Source: Planococcus shixiaomingii (lineage in GTDB: Bacteria > Bacillota > Bacilli > Bacillales_A > Planococcaceae). Taken from it: 64,000 bases of DNA. The notes under the pieces are model-generated. The model ran no database searches. It had not been told where the DNA came from and saw nothing but the letters and a program-made list of their open reading frames with translations. Positions 16,795 to 24,390 of this stretch are shown piece by piece (positions within the stretch are counted from its first letter, which is position 1; every line of letters begins with the position of its first letter). Location of the stretch: contig NZ_CP129236.1 of assembly GCF_030413615.1 (NCBI RefSeq), forward strand, positions 3,704,001 to 3,768,000, in the 5' to 3' direction. The translations under genes and the position numbers were made by a program.

Positions 16795-17277
16795 TCAGAC
16801 TATTAGGTCGTTTTCCGCTTTTATCTGGATGGCGTCTTGCAAAAGCCGTTGGAGCACAGCCGCAAAGACGGCGACTACCAGTGAAGCAAAAATCACGAAC
16901 AGTCCGATTAATATGCCTGGTGCATCGTCCGCTTTTGTAAGCAGATATAAGAACGGCATTTCTAAAACATACAGGATACTAATGGCAATCGCACAGTATT
17001 TTATATTTTTTAAAGCTTTCACAGACGACTCAGAGAACGCTTCGTTCCTGTCGATGTAGCTCAACAATTTCAACGTCTGATACAGCGCAATGAAAAACGG
17101 AATCATCGCTAGATACATCCCGATCAATATGGGATATTGAAGATTGGCCAATTCAGGCAGCGCCCAGTACGGAGAGTCGGGATGAAGCCTCGACAATCCA
17201 AATATGCACACTGCAAGAACAGGAATTCCGATAAATAAAATAGCCGCTTTCAAAAAGAGTGTTGACCCACGGTCCAT
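16795..17277 (-). CDS. DUF2975 membrane protein, copy 1
   Basis: 160 residues from the ATG at 17277, behind GTGGGGTG; the context is the same as for copy 2. It has four membrane segments: near residues 8-28, 50-70, 95-118 and 125-148. The conserved block is FSESSVKALKNIKYCAI between segments two and three. It belongs to DUF2975 (YoaS-like), of unknown function and nearly always encoded with a small XRE regulator. It is clearly more diverged from copy 2 than the partnering regulators are from each other. Confidence 0.82.
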   Translation of the reverse strand: MDRGSTLFLKAAILFIGIPVLAVCIFGLSRLHPDSPYWALPELANLQYPILIGMYLAMIPFFIALYQTLKLLSYIDRNEAFSESSVKALKNIKYCAIAISILYVLEMPFLYLLTKADDAPGILIGLFVIFASLVVAVFAAVLQRLLQDAIQIKAENDLIV

Positions 17278-17364
17278 ATAAAGCACCCCACTAGATTTTT
17301 TTCTTCCATAAGCTCCGCTTTGAATGCGGTAAAATAAAAAACATTTTTTTATACAGAAAACGCT

Positions 17365-17589
17365 TTATGGTGTTTGTGTCTCTTCTTCTTTCTGGTATTC
17401 CAAAAGATCTCCGGGCTGGCAATCCAGCGCCTTGCAAATCGCTTCCAAAGTGGACAGCCGGACAGCCTTCGCCTTGCCGTTTTTCAAAATGGACAGGTTG
17501 GCCATCGTGATTCCCACCCGCTCCGAAAGTTCGGTCACGCTCATTTTCCGTTTGGCCAGCATCACGTCAATGTTAATTATAATCGCCAT
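17365..17589 (-). CDS. XRE/YozG-type small transcriptional regulator, copy 2
   Basis: 74 residues. It differs from copy 1 only at residue 7 and at four of the last eight residues (KEEETQTP against QEESTQAQ). The recognition helix MANLSILKNGKAKAVRLS is unchanged, so both copies should bind the same DNA site and could cross-regulate. It sits 9 bases after the DUF2975 gene of its pair, and 87 bases upstream of the pair-1 DUF2975 start. Confidence 0.88.
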   Translation of the reverse strand: MAIIINIDVMLAKRKMSVTELSERVGITMANLSILKNGKAKAVRLSTLEAICKALDCQPGDLLEYQKEEETQTP

Positions 17590-17598
17590 ATTCTCACC

Positions 17599-18078
17599 TC
17601 AGACCGTTAAATCATTTTCAGATTTTATATCGATGGCATTTTGCAGCAGCTTTTGGAGAACAGCCGCAAAGACCGCAATTACAATTGCGCCAAACGTAAT
17701 GATCATTCCGAGTCCGCCAAGTCCTGGAGCATCGTCCACTTGCGCCATGTACAGGATAATGGGCAGGCACAGGATATACAAAACTGTAATGGTAATGGCG
17801 CAGTATTTGATGTTTTTCAATGCCTTCACCGATAATTCCGAGAAGGCGATGTTCTTATCAATGTAGCCTAAAAGCTTCAACGCCTGATACAATGCCACAA
17901 AATACGCGATCGCCGTTGCATACATGGCGATCAAAAAGACGTATTGCAGAAAAGCCCATTTCGGAATGATTTCCGCCACAAAAGACGACAGCGGAGGCAC
18001 CACAAAGATGCATACAGCAAGTACCGGAAGTGCCATAAGAATAATAACTACTTTCAAAAAGAGTGTTTCCCGTTTCAT
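17599..18078 (-). CDS. DUF2975 membrane protein, copy 2
   Basis: 159 residues with four membrane segments. It shares FSELSVKALKNIKYCAITI, PVLAVCIF and AVFAAVLQKLLQNAIDIK with copy 1 but differs widely in the first extracytoplasmic loop (about residues 27-47). The start is ATG at 18078 behind GAGGTGCTTTAG, nearly identical to the copy 1 leader. It is the first gene of the two tandem pairs, so all four genes may share one transcript. Confidence 0.82.
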   Translation of the reverse strand: MKRETLFLKVVIILMALPVLAVCIFVVPPLSSFVAEIIPKWAFLQYVFLIAMYATAIAYFVALYQALKLLGYIDKNIAFSELSVKALKNIKYCAITITVLYILCLPIILYMAQVDDAPGLGGLGMIITFGAIVIAVFAAVLQKLLQNAIDIKSENDLTV

Positions 18079-18420
18079 CTAAAGCACCTCACTTCACTAT
18101 TGATTAATTTGATTTTAACAGATAGTTTATCGCTTTACAATAAAATAATGTTGATTTTAAATACTTTATTATTGTTAAGGAATTTTCTTCTCTTTAAAAG
18201 ATGGCGCTGTTCAATAAATCCGTTGATAGTTGGTTAATAACAGCCTTCGTTATCGATAGATCATCTTATAAACTAACAGGGTTTATTTGATTTAAAAAAA
18301 ATGGATTATGGATTTAGGGATTGTATGTTTTAATTTAGATAAGAATACGGGTTCTTTTCCTAGTACGGCTCAATAAGATTTAATGCCATCTCTTTGTTAA
18401 CAGTTAACGTACAATAAATT
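18079..18420. other. Gene-free AT-rich spacer
   Basis: This stretch of about 340 bases lies between the divergent DUF2975 and lipoprotein genes. No RNA motif, repeat or convincing ORF was seen. GTTAACAGTTAAC occurs at 18396-18408, just upstream of a TACAAT hexamer (18410) that may be the lipoprotein promoter. Confidence 0.4.
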
Positions 18421-18434
18421 AAGGAGGTTTTAGT

Positions 18435-18956
18435 ATTAAATATTTATTGCTGCTTTTGTTTCCCGTAGTGTTAGCGGGCTGCTCCAGTGCCACTGTACCG
18501 CCTGAGAATGAAGAAGGAAAGCCCTTTACTGACGTGGAAGTTTTGGAATTTGCTGAAGAAAAAAAGATCGAAACGTTGGCATTATTAAATAATGAAGACC
18601 ATGAATATGCTGCTGTTCTTGGCAGGAACGAGGTTCTGCAAATTTATAAAGATGATAATGGTAAACTGTTAAGTAGTTCTGAAGCATTAGCTGGAAGCGA
18701 AGAGGTGAAATTCGGAACCTTAAACTCAGTAGTGTATGTAATGATAAACGACGAGGAACTTCTTGAAAAAGGACATACATTAAAATTGGTTTATGAAGGC
18801 GGAGAATTTAGTTCCACACTTATTCGTTCAGGACCGGGTCCTTATGTTGCATTACATGACTCCAGTGAAGTTTTTATAGAACCAGTAAGCGATTATACTC
18901 TTTATATTTATGATGCTCAGAATAATATAATTTATGAGGATATCGCAGAAGCGTAA
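18435..18956 (+). CDS. Hypothetical lipoprotein, probable ATT start
   Basis: 173 residues. Reading from ATT at 18435 gives a textbook lipoprotein signal: (M)KYLLLLLFPVVLAGCSS with lipobox LAGC. AAGGAGG ends exactly 7 bases before this ATT. The next possible start, TTG at 18447, would lose the positive n-region and put the ribosome site too far away. No ATG or GTG is in frame. The mature part is acidic, and mentions of a family would be guesswork. It holds mostly beta-strand-like segments (TLKLVYEGGEFSSTLIR). It is followed by a terminator at 18993. Confidence 0.65.
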   Translation: MKYLLLLLFPVVLAGCSSATVPPENEEGKPFTDVEVLEFAEEKKIETLALLNNEDHEYAAVLGRNEVLQIYKDDNGKLLSSSEALAGSEEVKFGTLNSVVYVMINDEELLEKGHTLKLVYEGGEFSSTLIRSGPGPYVALHDSSEVFIEPVSDYTLYIYDAQNNIIYEDIAEA

Positions 18957-18992
18957 TAATCTAATGACTCCTAAACGAATTCAAATGCTTCA

Positions 18993-19024
18993 AACGGCTC
19001 TTGAAAAAAGGGCTGTTTTTTATT
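18993..19024 (+). terminator. Terminator of the lipoprotein gene
   Basis: AACGGCTCTT pairs with AAGGGCTGTT (two G-U pairs) and continues into TTTTTT. Confidence 0.65.
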
Positions 19025-19075
19025 CCCTGCTTTATCCCCTTTCTCCCTCTCCCCCGGCTATGCCTATAAAAGCAA

Positions 19076-19120
19076 AACAAAAACCCGGCAAATTGAACCG
19101 CAATTCGCCGGGCTTTTGTT
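19076..19120 (-). terminator. Terminator of the aldo/keto reductase gene
   Basis: A 14-bp stem, AACAAAAACCCGGC with GCCGGGCTTTTGTT, has T-runs on both strands. It lies 56 bases beyond the reductase stop. Confidence 0.75.
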
Positions 19121-19176
19121 TCATTTTCTCTGTTTGCGAGAGCTTCTGCTCCTGTGATGGCTCCTCTTTTTATTTT

Positions 19177-20145
19177 TCATTTCTCTTCCGAACGGTCCGT
19201 TGCCGGAGGAGGTGCGATGGATAAATCGGATATTTCGCTGCGCCATTCCGGCGTCATGTCGATTGTTAAAGCAGCAAGCGACGGCTCCAGCTGTTCCAGG
19301 TTGCGCGCTCCGATAATCGGCGCCGTCACGTTCGGATGATTCATGACCCAGGACACGGCAAGAGAGGCCGGATGCAAGTCCCGCTCTGCGGCATACTGCG
19401 CGAAGCGGTCCGCTGTTTCAAAGTAGAGATCTTCGCCGTAGCGTTTTTTGTAGTTGTCCTGCACTACCAGCCTGCCTTCTTCGGGCTTTTTGCCGCCTGA
19501 GTATTTGCCGGTCAGCAGCCCTCCGCCAAGCGGGCTGTAGGAAATGACGCCAAGGTTTTCAGACGACGCCAGCGGCAGGATCTCCACTTCTGCCTGCCGT
19601 TTGACGAGGTTGTACATGGGCTGGATGCATTCGAAACGGGCTAAGCTTTCTTTCGCTGAGATGCCGAGGGCTTTGGCAATTTGCCAGGCGGCCCAGTTGC
19701 TGACTGCCGGATAGAGAATTTTGCCTTGGCGCTGCAGGTCGTCCAGCGTACGCAAACTCTCTTCGATCGGCGTCAATGGATCGAAGGCGTGGACAAAGTA
19801 AATGTCGATTCGGTCCGTCTTCAATCTTCTCAAGCTGTTTTCCACTTCCAGCATGACATGGCGGCGTGACAGGCCCCTGCCGTTAACGTCTTGAGATGTC
19901 GGGAAATTAACTTTCGTCGTCAACACAATGTCATTTCGGCAGTCTTCAATGCAGCGGCCCAAAATTTCTTCAGCCAGTCCTTTATTGTAGACATTGGCAC
20001 AGTCAAAAAAGTTGATGCCTTCTTCCCTGCAGCGGTTGAACATAGCCCGCGAAGTTTCTTCGTCCGCAATTCCTCCAAACGACATCGTCCCAAAACACAT
20101 TTTCGATACTTGAATTCCGGTTTTCCCCAGTGTGCGGTATTCCAC
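19177..20145 (-). CDS. Aldo/keto reductase
   Basis: 322 residues with the (beta/alpha)8 AKR fold. The catalytic residues are visible: Asp and Tyr in FFDCANVYNKG, Lys in IVLTTKVNF, and His in IYFVHAFDPLTP. The C-terminal NADPH-binding stretch is NVTAPIIGARNLEQLE. It reduces aldehydes or ketones with NAD(P)H in the cytoplasm, closest in appearance to the AKR11/12-type YajO/Tas group. It stands alone, so its physiological substrate cannot be inferred. Confidence 0.9.
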   Translation of the reverse strand: MEYRTLGKTGIQVSKMCFGTMSFGGIADEETSRAMFNRCREEGINFFDCANVYNKGLAEEILGRCIEDCRNDIVLTTKVNFPTSQDVNGRGLSRRHVMLEVENSLRRLKTDRIDIYFVHAFDPLTPIEESLRTLDDLQRQGKILYPAVSNWAAWQIAKALGISAKESLARFECIQPMYNLVKRQAEVEILPLASSENLGVISYSPLGGGLLTGKYSGGKKPEEGRLVVQDNYKKRYGEDLYFETADRFAQYAAERDLHPASLAVSWVMNHPNVTAPIIGARNLEQLEPSLAALTIDMTPEWRSEISDLSIAPPPATDRSEEK

Positions 20146-20336
20146 GGCAACTCCTCCTCATGGATAACATCCCGTCTGCCCGTCTCTTGATGTCTTTTCA
20201 TTATTGCGAACCGTTTTATAGGAGTCAAATAATTCAGATATTTTAATTTGAAGAAATAATTACAGAAACCTCCCAATTTTGATAGGATAGAAGATATAAA
20301 CAGGAATTGCCGATGCCAGAAATGAAGGAGGGAAAA

Positions 20337-21242
20337 ATGAAAACTTCCACTAAAATGTTGCCGATCATTTTATCGAGTATTATTGTTTTGCTGGGGATTG
20401 TTTTAGTTGGCGGAAGCATTTTTCTCAGCAAATTTTTGGAGGAAAAAACGCAAGAGGAATTGACCTACTTCCAATCCATTCAAATGCTGTTCAATACGAA
20501 CTTTGATGGAGCCGCGGAGAGGGAGATAAAAGAAGCGAATCTGCGGGAAGACCACCACCACGTTTCCATCTACTACGAAGAAAATTTCACAGACCTTCTC
20601 CCTCTTACGAAAGACACATTGGACTGGGCGATAGAGCGCAACGAGGAGCTGTTCGGGGAATTAGATGAGCGGAAGATGGACTTAATCGTTTTTGAAAACC
20701 CAGAGGACATCACCCAACTTTCCGACCTAAAAAACATCTCCGGGTTTTATTCTGAGTTTGAGCGGCTGCTGGGCATCATTTATTACAACAAAGAATCGAT
20801 TTTGGAAGGAAATGAACTGGCCTTATACCGTTTCCAGAAAAACATTTTACACGAATACACCCATTATGCGTTTGAACGGAAAATAGACAAGACCAAAGCG
20901 GATGATTCCACTCTATACCCGGTTTGGTTCCATGAGGGCCTAGCGGAGTATGTGGGCAACGACAAAATCCGAATTGAGCACTCCTATTTCAAAGACGTCC
21001 CGCTCCAGCAATTAACGACCCACGACCAATGGCAGAAAGCCCGGTTCATCAACAAAGCAAACGTCTATGAGCAAAGTTATTTTGCCATCAAATATCTTGT
21101 TGATCAATACGGAGAAGAGTCGATCAATGAGCTTGTCGAGTCTATAGGAGAAACCCGCGATTTTGAGAAAAGCTTTACGGAGTTGACGGGTATGACTGTG
21201 ACCGAGTTCGAACAAGAGTTAAATTCGTATTATATGGAATAA
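20337..21242 (+). CDS. Membrane-anchored zinc metallopeptidase-like protein
   Basis: 301 residues from the ATG at 20337, behind AAGGAGGG. An N-terminal membrane anchor (LPIILSSIIVLLGIVLVGG) leaves the rest outside the cell. The gluzincin site is present: HEYTHYAFERK (HExxH) near residue 182 and WFHEGLAEYVGN about 28 residues later, which supplies the third ligand glutamate. This matches the peptidase MA-like family related to the M1 fold. The substrate is unknown. It ends 227 bases before the convergent amidase. Confidence 0.82.
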   Translation: MKTSTKMLPIILSSIIVLLGIVLVGGSIFLSKFLEEKTQEELTYFQSIQMLFNTNFDGAAEREIKEANLREDHHHVSIYYEENFTDLLPLTKDTLDWAIERNEELFGELDERKMDLIVFENPEDITQLSDLKNISGFYSEFERLLGIIYYNKESILEGNELALYRFQKNILHEYTHYAFERKIDKTKADDSTLYPVWFHEGLAEYVGNDKIRIEHSYFKDVPLQQLTTHDQWQKARFINKANVYEQSYFAIKYLVDQYGEESINELVESIGETRDFEKSFTELTGMTVTEFEQELNSYYME

Positions 21243-21256
21243 ATGAAAAAAAGGCT

Positions 21257-21305
21257 GCCCGCTGAAACCTGTTTTATTGCAGGAGTCAGCGGGCCGCTTC
21301 TTTTT
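21257..21305 (+). terminator. Terminator of the metallopeptidase gene
   Basis: GCCCGCTGA and TCAGCGGGC arms with an inner CCTG/CAGG pair are followed by CTTCTTTTT. Confidence 0.8.
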
Positions 21306-21320
21306 ATGGAGATGAATTTT

Positions 21321-21446
21321 GGCAGTTCATGTAGAAACTTGGATAATGCAGGTAGAAAGCTTGGTTCGTCATGTAGAAACTTCGGAAGTTCATGTAAGAA
21401 TCTTAGAAGTTCATGTAGAAGGCCCAAAACTTCATGAAGAAAATAT
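21321..21446. repeat. 21-bp periodic intergenic array 2
   Basis: Six units of the pattern TTCATGTAGAAACTTnG occur. The GTAGAA anchors (or variants) start at 21331, 21352, 21373, 21394, 21415 and 21436, an exact 21-bp period. It lies between the convergent metallopeptidase and amidase genes. Confidence 0.8.
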
Positions 21447-21468
21447 TGGAAACTCCGTACGGGTAAAA

Positions 21469-22965
21469 TCAGCTGCCTAGGGACGGGTTCCCTTTTTGTC
21501 CGATCCAAAGACTCGACCGTTCAATGTGAAACGCCAGTTCGAGCAGCCGATGATCCTGACCTTTTTGGGCCATAAACTGGACACCGAGCGGCAAGCCGCT
21601 TTCCGACACATGCACGGGTACCGATATGGACGGCTGGCCCGTCAGATTTGCCAATTGGGTATAGGGTGTATAGGTCAGGCTCGGCAGAAACATGTCGTAA
21701 ATCACTTCTTGCTGGTCGGCCATTGTGGCAGATTTGGCGAACCTTTCGAGCAGTCCGGCTTTCGATTCAGCCGAATGTGTCAGCTCGCCGATTCTCGGTG
21801 CGGTAAAGGCGGTCGCCGGTGTCATGTAGAAATCAAAGCGGTTATGCAACGCGGCCATTTTCGCTGCGGCAGCGTCCCAGGACGCCAGGCTGTCCGAATA
21901 GTCGGCCGCATAAACGCTTTTCCCCGCCTCGCTCAACAGCCAGGTCTCAATCTCCATATCGGCTGGCGTCAGCTGGCGGCCGGCCATTTTTGCCATCCTT
22001 CTCATCAGCAAAGCCATTTCCCCGCTGTTCATCAAATAGTAATCCTGCATCAGCCGGACTCCATCGATTCCGGCTGTCTTTTCTTCGAGGCTGTGGCCTT
22101 CGCTTTCCAGCCACCGGAGTGTTTTCTGCATGGCTTGTTTGGCGTCTTCAGAAATCGGAGTGCCTACTGGCGAATCGAATGAGAAGGCGATTTTCCATTT
22201 GGTTTTCGATTCACTGTGCTGCAAATCCGTGTATTTCCCGGGATACAGCGGTGCCTGGAAAGCTGCTTCCGGCTGAATGGTTTGCAGTATATCCAGCAGC
22301 CCGCAACTATCACGCACCGTACGGGTTAAGGCGAAATCGATGGCTGCCCCCTGCCACTGGCGCCCGATGCCAGGACCGACCGGTGTTTTGCCGCGCGTTG
22401 GCTTTAATCCGAACAAGCCGGTAAATGAAGCAGGAATCCGGATGGAACCGCCGCCATCGCTGGCGCCGGCAAAGGGCACAATTCCTGACGCTACCGCTGC
22501 TGCCGACCCGCCGCTTGATCCGCCTGGCGAAAAATCAGGGTTCCAGGGATTGCGGGACGGCCCGTCCAGTTCCGGTTCGGTAATGTTCTTCAAACCGAAT
22601 TCCGGCGTATTGGTATGGCCTACAAACGATACGCCGGAGTTTCTCAGTTTGGCGGTAAAATGCGAATCTTGCTGCATAATCGGGCCGCTCAGCAATTTCG
22701 ATCCAGCTGACAGCGGTTCGCCTTTCAGCGATTGGGAAATGTTCTTTACTGCCATCGGAACTCCTGCAAAAAGTCCACCCGTCTTAACGGCAGCTTCTTT
22801 CAAAGCTCGCTCTTTTCGCGTTGCGACGAAAGCATTCAACTCCGGATTTATTTCCTCCATCCGGCGGAAGCTTAAATTCAGCAGTTCTTCCGGCGTTGCT
22901 TCCTTTGTCTGCACCATTTCTGCCATCGCGGTCGCATCAAGCGTCAAATATGTTTGTAAATCCAT
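21469..22965 (-). CDS. Amidase signature family hydrolase
   Basis: 498 residues from the ATG at 22965, behind GGAGGAG. The catalytic Ser-cisSer-Lys triad is visible: lysine in VPMAVKNIS, and the serines in PGGSSGGSAAAVASG and ASDGGGSIRIPASFTGL. The C-terminus has QFMAQKGQDHRLLELA, as in AS amidases. It hydrolyses amides. A GatA role is unlikely because no gatB or gatC is nearby. It stands alone on the minus strand with array 2 beyond its 3' end. Confidence 0.92.
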   Translation of the reverse strand: MDLQTYLTLDATAMAEMVQTKEATPEELLNLSFRRMEEINPELNAFVATRKERALKEAAVKTGGLFAGVPMAVKNISQSLKGEPLSAGSKLLSGPIMQQDSHFTAKLRNSGVSFVGHTNTPEFGLKNITEPELDGPSRNPWNPDFSPGGSSGGSAAAVASGIVPFAGASDGGGSIRIPASFTGLFGLKPTRGKTPVGPGIGRQWQGAAIDFALTRTVRDSCGLLDILQTIQPEAAFQAPLYPGKYTDLQHSESKTKWKIAFSFDSPVGTPISEDAKQAMQKTLRWLESEGHSLEEKTAGIDGVRLMQDYYLMNSGEMALLMRRMAKMAGRQLTPADMEIETWLLSEAGKSVYAADYSDSLASWDAAAAKMAALHNRFDFYMTPATAFTAPRIGELTHSAESKAGLLERFAKSATMADQQEVIYDMFLPSLTYTPYTQLANLTGQPSISVPVHVSESGLPLGVQFMAQKGQDHRLLELAFHIERSSLWIGQKGNPSLGS

Positions 22966-23165
22966 GGGCTCCTCCATTCGAACGCTAGACTAGGCGTTCA
23001 ATAAATAATTCTTCTACTGAGAATCATATCATTCCCTTTAAGCACGATAAAATCATTCTTAGCTATTTTTCCTATAACCCAGAATCGTTTAAGGCCTTTT
23101 CCTCCAGTTTTCTTAATTCAACATTCGTAAAACCCTAAATTTTTAATAAAATGTGCAAATTGCAA

Positions 23166-23214
23166 TTGACTTTCTCAATTGCGGCTCTATAATTGAGATT
23201 GAGAATCGTTTTCA
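23166..23214 (+). promoter_or_regulatory. Promoter with Fur box, ferric transporter operon
   Basis: TTGACT (23166) and TATAAT (23188) are 16 bases apart. TGAGAAT-C-GTTTTCA at 23200-23214 fits the 7-1-7 Fur box (TGATAATnATTATCA) with few changes and covers the start site. A second perfect inverted repeat, GCAATTGA-N5-TCAATTGC (23162-23182), straddles the -35. Confidence 0.8.
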
Positions 23215-23250
23215 TTTGAGATTCAAATACACATTAAGGGAGAGACATCG

Positions 23251-24318
23251 ATGAAAAAAGCATTTTACCTTGTGTTGGCTTTACTGCTTCTTGTTTTATC
23301 GGCTTGCGGCAGCAATGCGGCGTCAGAAAAAACTTCAGACACTGCTTCTGAAGAACCGAAGGAAAGTAAAGAAGTTAATTTATATACAGCACGCCATTAC
23401 GATGTAGACGACGAACTATATAAGAAGTTTGAAGAAGAAACAGGCATCAAAGTAAACCTCATCAAAGGGGAAGCGGATGAATTGCTGGAGCGCATCAAGC
23501 GTGAAGGCGATGGCACAGAAGCGGATCTGTTCTTGACTGCAGATGCGGGGCGTTTATTCCGCGCGAAAGATGACGGATTGCTGCAAGCCGTTTCAAGCGA
23601 CCTATTGAATGAACAAATCCCTGAGAACTTCCGTGATACAGATCAAATGTGGTACGGTTTGACAAAACGCGCCCGCGTTATTGTTTACAACAAAGAAACC
23701 GTGAAACCTGAAGAATTATCGACTTATGAAGATTTGACAGAAGACAAATGGAACGGCCGTGTCTTAATCCGCGGTTCAGATAACGTTTATAACCAATCGT
23801 TGCTGGCTTCTTTCATCGAGATCGATGGTGAGGAAAAAGCAAAAGAATGGGCGGCAGGGCTGGTTAAAAACTTTGCGCGCGATCCTGAAGGCGGAGACCG
23901 TGACCAAGCGAAAGCCATTATGGCCGGAGTTGGCGACGTCGCCATCATGAACACTTACTATTTCGGACAGCTGCTAAATTCTGAAGATCCAGAAGAAGTA
24001 AAAGTTGCAGAAGGCCTTGGCGTATTCTTCCCTAACCAGGAAACGACTGGAACGCACGTGAACGTCAGCGGCGCAGGCGTCGTTAAAACCGCTAAGAACA
24101 AAGAAAATGCCATTAAGTTGCTTGAGTTCCTGTCAGCTCCTGAAGCACAAGGAACATTTGCAGAAGCAAACTACGAATACCCAGTGAATGCATCCGTTGA
24201 GCCGACGGAACTATTGGCTTCTTGGGGCGAATTCAAAGAACAGGACATCCCATTATCTGTTCTTGGTGAAAACAACGCCAAATCGATTTTGATTTTCAAT
24301 GAAGTCGGCTGGAAATAA
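23251..24318 (+). CDS. Ferric iron ABC transporter substrate-binding lipoprotein
   Basis: 355 residues. The signal peptide ends at the lipobox LVLSACGS. Then comes a periplasmic-binding fold of the FbpA/FutA type: EVNLYTARHYDVDDELYKKF, GEADELLERIKREG, DLFLTADAGRL and MNTYYFGQLLNSED, where the tyrosine pair is used for iron. It delivers Fe(III) to the permease encoded next. A Fur box lies over the promoter, consistent with induction by iron starvation. Confidence 0.92.
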   Translation: MKKAFYLVLALLLLVLSACGSNAASEKTSDTASEEPKESKEVNLYTARHYDVDDELYKKFEEETGIKVNLIKGEADELLERIKREGDGTEADLFLTADAGRLFRAKDDGLLQAVSSDLLNEQIPENFRDTDQMWYGLTKRARVIVYNKETVKPEELSTYEDLTEDKWNGRVLIRGSDNVYNQSLLASFIEIDGEEKAKEWAAGLVKNFARDPEGGDRDQAKAIMAGVGDVAIMNTYYFGQLLNSEDPEEVKVAEGLGVFFPNQETTGTHVNVSGAGVVKTAKNKENAIKLLEFLSAPEAQGTFAEANYEYPVNASVEPTELLASWGEFKEQDIPLSVLGENNAKSILIFNEVGWK

Positions 24319-24331
24319 TCAAATCAAAGTG

Positions 24332-24358
24332 CCCTTGCTGTGAAAAACACAGCAAGGG
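24332..24358 (+). other. Intercistronic hairpin in the iron operon
   Basis: A perfect 11-bp stem, CCCTTGCTGTG with CACAGCAAGGG, has no strong T-run. It sits between the binding protein and permease genes, where such stems often keep the upstream mRNA stable and favour more binding protein than permease. Confidence 0.6.
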
Positions 24359-24390
24359 ATTTCTTGCTATTGGAAGGGGGAACAAAAAAC

